From contig NZ_BBWK01000013.1 in NCBI RefSeq assembly GCF_001463765.1, forward strand, positions 1 through 61,785: DNA of 61,785 nucleotides, read 5' to 3'. Below the pieces are notes generated by a model that did no database searches, was not told the DNA's origin, and was given only the letters and a program-made list of their open reading frames with translations. This stretch comes from Aureimonas sp. AU4. Its GTDB lineage: Bacteria; Pseudomonadota; Alphaproteobacteria; Rhizobiales; Rhizobiaceae. Position numbers and translations under genes: made by a program. Positions within the stretch are counted from its first letter, which is position 1; the number at the start of each line of letters is the position of its first letter. Shown piece by piece: positions 57,764-61,785 of this stretch.

Positions 57764-59854
57764 ATGAGCGCGATCCGATCGACCACCGAGCCCGGCGGCG
57801 GCAACGACATGGCCCAGGCCGCGATTGACACGATCCGCACCCTGTCCATGGACGCCGTCCTGAAGGCCCATTCCGGCCATGTGGGCGCGCCGCTCGGCCT
57901 CGCCCCCGTCGCCTACACGGTCTGGACCGAGTTCCTGCGCACCGACCCGGCCCAGCCCGACTGGCCGAACCGCGACCGCTTCGTTCTGTCGGTCGGCCAC
58001 GGCTCGATGCTGCTCTATTCGGTGCTGCACCTCGCCGGCGTCGAGGAGATCGACGCCGACGGGAAGAAGACCGGCAAGCCGGCCGTCTCGCTCGACGACA
58101 TCAAGAGCTTCCGCCAGCTCTCCTCCAAGACCCCGGGCCATCCCGAGTACCGGATGACGACGGGCGTCGAGACCACCACCGGGCCTCTCGGCCAGGGCTG
58201 CGGCAACTCGGTCGGCATGGCGCTCGCCGAGCGCTACCTCGCCGCGCGCTACAACAAGCCGGAAGCCACGATCTTCGACCACGACGTGATCGTGCTCTGC
58301 GGCGACGGCGACATGATGGAGGGCGTCTCGTCGGAGGCCGCCTCGCTCGCCGGCCACCTGAAGCTCTCGAATCTCTGCTGGATCTACGACAACAACCGCG
58401 TCTCGATCGAGGGCCACACCGATCTCGCCTTCTCCGAGGACGTGGCCGAGCGCTTCCGCGCCTACGGCTGGAAGACGCTGCACGTCTCGGACGGCAACGA
58501 CCTCGACGCCATCCGCAAGGCGGTGGCCGAGTTCCGCCAGACCGACGACCGCCCGACCCTGATCGTCGTCGACACGATCATCGGCTACGGCCTCCAGAAG
58601 CAGCAGGGCACCGCCAAGGCGCACGGCGAGGCGTTCAACGCCGAGGACGTGGCCGGTGCCAAGCGGTTCTACGGCTGGCCCGAAGATCAGAGCTTCCTCG
58701 TGCCGGACGGCGTCAAGGAAGGCTTCCGCGCCGCCGTCGAGGAGCGCGGACGCGCCGCGCGCGAGAAGTGGGAGGCCGACTTCGAGCGCTACCGCTCCGC
58801 TCATCCCGAGCTCGCCGCCGAGGTCGAGGCCATGCGCCGCGGCAAGCTCGTCGAGGGCTGGGACAAGGACATTCCGAGCTTCGAGACGGATGCCAAGGGC
58901 GTCGCCTCGCGCGATGCGGGCGGCAAGGTGCTGAACGCCATCGCCGCCAAGGTGCCCTATCTCGTCGGCGGCTCGGCGGACCTCGCCCCCTCCAACAAGA
59001 CGCTGATCAACGGCGACGTCGGCTCCTTCGGGCCGGGCAACTACGGCGGCCGGAACCTGCATTTCGGTATCCGCGAGCACGCCATGGGCGCGATCGCCAA
59101 CGGCATGGCGCTGACCTACCTCAAGGCCTACGCCTCGACCTTCCTCGTGTTCTCCGACTACATGCGCGCGCCCGTGCGCCTGTCGGCGATCATGGAGCTG
59201 CCGGTGATCTGGGTGTTCACCCATGATTCCATCGGCGTGGGCGAGGACGGCCCGACGCACCAGCCCATCGAGCAGATGATGAGCCTGCGCGCCATTCCCG
59301 GGCTCAACACCATCCGCCCGGCCGACGCCAACGAGACGGCGGAAGCCTGGCGCGTGGCGATGGAGCAGACCCACGAGCCGGCGGCGCTCATCCTGTCGCG
59401 CCAGCCGTTGCCGACCCTCGACCGCTCGAAGTATGCGGCGGCCTCGGGCCTCAAGCGCGGCGCCTACATCCTGGCGGGATCGGCGAGCGAGCGCCCGGAC
59501 GTGATCCTTCTTGGCACGGGCTCGGAAATCTCGCTCTGCATCGAGGCGCACGAGAAGCTGGTGGCGGAAGGCGTGAAGTCGCGCGTCGTGTCCATGCCCT
59601 CCTGGCACCTCTTTGAGAAGCAGGACCAGGCGTATCGCGACGAGGTCCTGCCGCCGGACGTCATGGCGCGCGTGGCGGTGGAGCAGGGCGGCTCGCTCGG
59701 CTGGGACCGCTACAGCGGCGCCAAGGGCGCCAAGGTCGTGATGACCACCTTCGGCGCCTCGGCACCGATCGCCAAGCTCCAGGAGAAGTTCGGCTTCACG
59801 GTCGACAACGTCCTGAAGCTCGCCCGCGAGCAGCTGGCCGCGGGCCGCTCCTAA
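57764..59854 (+). CDS. tkt: Transketolase
   Basis: 696 residues from the ATG with AAAGGA about 9 nt upstream; an earlier in-frame start at 57677 has no homology. The thiamine-diphosphate motif is GDGDMMEGVSSEAASLAGHLKLSNL with downstream NN. The pyrimidine domain has GGSADLAPSNKT and FGIREHAMGAIANGMAL. The active-site segment is HDSIGVGEDGPTHQPIEQ. It transfers two-carbon units in the pentose phosphate pathway. It is followed by 6-phosphogluconate dehydrogenase, so the two probably share expression in part. Confidence 0.97.
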   Translation: MSAIRSTTEPGGGNDMAQAAIDTIRTLSMDAVLKAHSGHVGAPLGLAPVAYTVWTEFLRTDPAQPDWPNRDRFVLSVGHGSMLLYSVLHLAGVEEIDADGKKTGKPAVSLDDIKSFRQLSSKTPGHPEYRMTTGVETTTGPLGQGCGNSVGMALAERYLAARYNKPEATIFDHDVIVLCGDGDMMEGVSSEAASLAGHLKLSNLCWIYDNNRVSIEGHTDLAFSEDVAERFRAYGWKTLHVSDGNDLDAIRKAVAEFRQTDDRPTLIVVDTIIGYGLQKQQGTAKAHGEAFNAEDVAGAKRFYGWPEDQSFLVPDGVKEGFRAAVEERGRAAREKWEADFERYRSAHPELAAEVEAMRRGKLVEGWDKDIPSFETDAKGVASRDAGGKVLNAIAAKVPYLVGGSADLAPSNKTLINGDVGSFGPGNYGGRNLHFGIREHAMGAIANGMALTYLKAYASTFLVFSDYMRAPVRLSAIMELPVIWVFTHDSIGVGEDGPTHQPIEQMMSLRAIPGLNTIRPADANETAEAWRVAMEQTHEPAALILSRQPLPTLDRSKYAAASGLKRGAYILAGSASERPDVILLGTGSEISLCIEAHEKLVAEGVKSRVVSMPSWHLFEKQDQAYRDEVLPPDVMARVAVEQGGSLGWDRYSGAKGAKVVMTTFGASAPIAKLQEKFGFTVDNVLKLAREQLAAGRS

Positions 59855-59870
59855 GACATAAACCACCCGG

Positions 59871-59899
59871 CCGGCGCCCCTTCGAGGGCGCCGGTTGCT
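59871..59899 (+). terminator. Hairpin between tkt and the 6-phosphogluconate dehydrogenase gene
   Basis: CCGGCGCCC (59871-59879) pairs with GGGCGCCGG (59886-59894) around a 6-nt loop. The T-rich tail TTGCTTT is interrupted, so termination may be partial. Confidence 0.6.
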
Positions 59900-59930
59900 T
59901 TCCACGACTGCCATCGCAAGGACCTCCCCC

Positions 59931-60908
59931 ATGCAGATCGCGATCATCGGCCTCGGCCGGATGGGCGGCAACATCGCGCGCCGCCTGATGAGCCACGGGC
60001 ACGAGTGCCTGGTCTACGACCGCTCGGCCGAGACCGTCTCGGCGCTGAGCGGCGAGGGCGCCCGGGGCGCGGGCTCGCTGGAGGAGCTGGCGGCCGGCTT
60101 CTCGGGGCGCCGCGTCTTCTGGGTGATGCTGCCGGCGGGCGAGCCGACGGAAGGCGCGATCCGCGACCTCGCCGGCCTCGCTTCGGAGGGCGACGTCATC
60201 ATCGACGGCGGGAACACCTTCTACAAGGACGACATCCGCCGCGCGAAGGAGCTGAGCGGGAAGGGCATCCACTACATCGACGTCGGAACCTCGGGCGGCG
60301 TGTGGGGGCTGGAGCGCGGCTACTGCATGATGATCGGCGGTCCCGAGGCGACAGTGCGCGAGCTCGACCCGATCTTCGACGCCCTGGCGCCAGGCTATGG
60401 CGAGATCGAGCGCACGCGCGGCCGCCACACCGAGGACACGCGCGCCGAGCGTGGCTACATTCATGCGGGCCCGGCGGGTGCCGGCCACTTTGTGAAGATG
60501 GTCCACAACGGCATCGAGTACGGCCTGATGCAGGCCTATGCCGAAGGCTTCGACATCCTGAAGACCAAGAACTCGCCCCTCCTGCCCGAGGACGAGCGCT
60601 TCGACCTGAACCTGCCCGACATCGCCGAGGTCTGGCGGCGCGGCTCGGTGATCTCATCCTGGCTCCTCGACCTCACCGCGATCGCGCTGGCGGGCGACAA
60701 GAACCTCGAGCACTTCTCGGGCAACGTCGCGGATTCCGGCGAGGGCCGCTGGACGCTGGAGGCCGCCATGGAGGAGGCGGTGCCGGTCAACGTCCTGTCG
60801 GCCGCGCTCTACGCGCGCTACCGCTCGCGCCAGATGGCGACCTTCGGCGACAAGATGCTGTCGGCCATGCGCTACGGCTTCGGCGGGCACGTCGAGATCC
60901 CGCAGTAA
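59931..60908 (+). CDS. gnd: 6-phosphogluconate dehydrogenase, short NAD-preferring form
   Basis: 325 residues from the ATG with AAGGA upstream; the earlier in-frame start at 59895 lacks one. The dinucleotide fold [13 protein letters not shown] and the motifs [30 protein letters not shown] and [24 protein letters not shown] are present. The short dimeric form, unlike the 470-residue NADP enzyme, is generally linked to NAD use. It oxidatively decarboxylates 6-phosphogluconate to ribulose 5-phosphate. The stop overlaps the next start (TAATG). Confidence 0.95.
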   Translation: MQIAIIGLGRMGGNIARRLMSHGHECLVYDRSAETVSALSGEGARGAGSLEELAAGFSGRRVFWVMLPAGEPTEGAIRDLAGLASEGDVIIDGGNTFYKDDIRRAKELSGKGIHYIDVGTSGGVWGLERGYCMMIGGPEATVRELDPIFDALAPGYGEIERTRGRHTEDTRAERGYIHAGPAGAGHFVKMVHNGIEYGLMQAYAEGFDILKTKNSPLLPEDERFDLNLPDIAEVWRRGSVISSWLLDLTAIALAGDKNLEHFSGNVADSGEGRWTLEAAMEEAVPVNVLSAALYARYRSRQMATFGDKMLSAMRYGFGGHVEIPQ

Positions 60909-61771
60909 TGTCGGGGAGCCCGAGCCCCGAAGAGACGAGCCGAGCGGAACCGGGGCGCGAGGAACTCGCCGCCGTCCGCCTCGTCGTGTCCGACATCGAC
61001 GGCACGCTGGTGCGCGACGACAAGTCCCTGAGCGACGAGACGCTGCGCGCCGTGCGCCGGGCGGAAGCGGCGGGCATCCTCTTCACGCTGATCAGCGCGC
61101 GGCCGGCGAGCGGCTTGGGCGAACTGGTCGAGCGGCTCGGCATCGAGACGGCGGTCGGCGCCTTCAACGGCGGAACGCTGTTCCGCCCGGGCGGCGAGGT
61201 GGTCGAGGCCCACCGCCTGGAGGAGGCGGCCGCGCGCCGCGCCGTCGAGATGCTGGACGGGGCCGGCGTGCCGGTCTGGCTGTTTGCCGACGGCCGATGG
61301 CTGACGCGCGGGCAGTCGACGCCCTACGACGACCGGGAGCGGCGAGCGGCGCGGCTGGAGCCGAGCGTCGTTCCCGATTTCGAGGCGTATCTGACGCGCG
61401 CCGACAAGGTGGTCGGCGTGTCGGAGCGCTTCGACCTCGTGGCGGAGCTGGAGGCTTCGGTCGGCGCCGCGCTCGGCGCTTCCGCCAACGTGATCCGCTC
61501 GCAGCACTATTTCCTGGACGTTACCGCGCCTGCCGCCAACAAGGGCGACGGCGTCAGCTTCCTGGCGCGCGCCGCCGGCGTCGATCTCGCGCACACGGCC
61601 GCGATCGGAGACATGGCGAACGACGTTCCCATGCTGCGCCGGGCCGGGATCGGCGTCGCGATGGGCCAGGCGCCGGACGCCGTGCGCGCGGCCGCGCGCC
61701 TCGTCACCACCACAAACCAGGAAGACGGCGTGGCGCGCTTCCTCCATCGGCTCGTCGAGGCGCGCAGCTAG
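60908..61771 (+). CDS. HAD-superfamily Cof-type phosphatase
   Basis: 287 residues from the ATG overlapping the gnd stop (TAATG). Motif I is VSDIDGTLVRDD, motif II LISARPASG, motif III/IV has a Lys in NKGDG and AIGDMANDVPMLRRAG. The cap insertion is of the Cof (type IIB) class. It probably removes phosphate from a sugar phosphate, perhaps related to its pentose-phosphate neighbours. It is translationally coupled to gnd. The window ends 14 bp after its stop in GC repeats. Confidence 0.92.
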   Translation: MSGSPSPEETSRAEPGREELAAVRLVVSDIDGTLVRDDKSLSDETLRAVRRAEAAGILFTLISARPASGLGELVERLGIETAVGAFNGGTLFRPGGEVVEAHRLEEAAARRAVEMLDGAGVPVWLFADGRWLTRGQSTPYDDRERRAARLEPSVVPDFEAYLTRADKVVGVSERFDLVAELEASVGAALGASANVIRSQHYFLDVTAPAANKGDGVSFLARAAGVDLAHTAAIGDMANDVPMLRRAGIGVAMGQAPDAVRAAARLVTTTNQEDGVARFLHRLVEARS

Positions 61772-61785
61772 GGGCCGGGCCGGGC

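Noticed and set aside
61772..61785. GGGCCGGGCCGGGC at the right edge
   Set aside because: Fourteen bases of GC repeat cut by the window end; nothing can be concluded.

Overview
This is a 61.8-kb, very GC-rich stretch of ordinary bacterial chromosome. The gene content points to an alphaproteobacterium of the order Hyphomicrobiales (Rhizobiales). Supporting signs are a fused anthranilate synthase trpE(G) preceded by a leaderless tryptophan leader peptide, a petABC (bc1) operon with trmL and hemF beside it, a short PutA without a DNA-binding domain that is divergent from an Lrp-type regulator, and an rplY-pth-ychF cluster. A family such as Aurantimonadaceae is possible, but that is a guess. I saw no insertion sequence, prophage, CRISPR array, tRNA or rRNA gene. 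Base composition looks even throughout, so this is probably core genome.

Layout: 1-934 is the 3' part of an Mrp/ApbC ATPase. 1038-6416 is a dipeptide-type ABC uptake operon (dppABCDF), with a nested hairpin before dppA and a strong intercistronic terminator after it. 6424-10112 is the divergent putR/putA proline module. 10204-12581 holds formate-THF ligase and a GST. 12664-15951 is the trp leader and attenuator, trpE(G) and a CDF exporter. 16204-17101 encodes two small secreted proteins built on a shared VPGSD-type repeat. 17194-19138 is a candidate Leu-rich leader peptide and leuA. 19277-24444 holds assorted genes: a tail-anchored unknown, a BenE-type carrier, a phosphoesterase, a NUDIX protein, a glutathionyl-hydroquinone reductase and a GNAT. 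24452-31341 (minus) is a MoxR / DUF58 / DUF4159 / VWA-amidotransferase-like envelope operon. 31572-34014 is DUF1285, a CoA pyrophosphatase and CCA transferase. 34085-36185 (minus) is DUF1059, hemF and trmL. 36324-41336 is an ABC exporter and petABC, followed by a membrane diguanylate cyclase. 43270-49039 (minus) holds two MaoC proteins, ychF, pth, rplY and a large AI-2E-family protein. 49568-56079 (minus) is a tripartite tricarboxylate transporter with its two-component system. 56257-61771 holds a SAF-domain dehydrogenase, transketolase, 6-phosphogluconate dehydrogenase and a HAD phosphatase.

The most unusual item is at 52922-55408. It is one uninterrupted frame that joins a complete TctE-type sensor kinase to a full periplasmic substrate-binding domain through a segment that looks like an internal signal peptide. 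It sits in line with its response regulator and with tctCBA. Two direct repeats overlapping a perfect TTGACA lie before tctC. This could be a self-contained sense-and-import locus in which the ligand receptor is covalently attached to the kinase. Other points worth a second look are the VPGSD repeat proteins, the paired trp and leu leader regions, and the dppA 5' hairpin.
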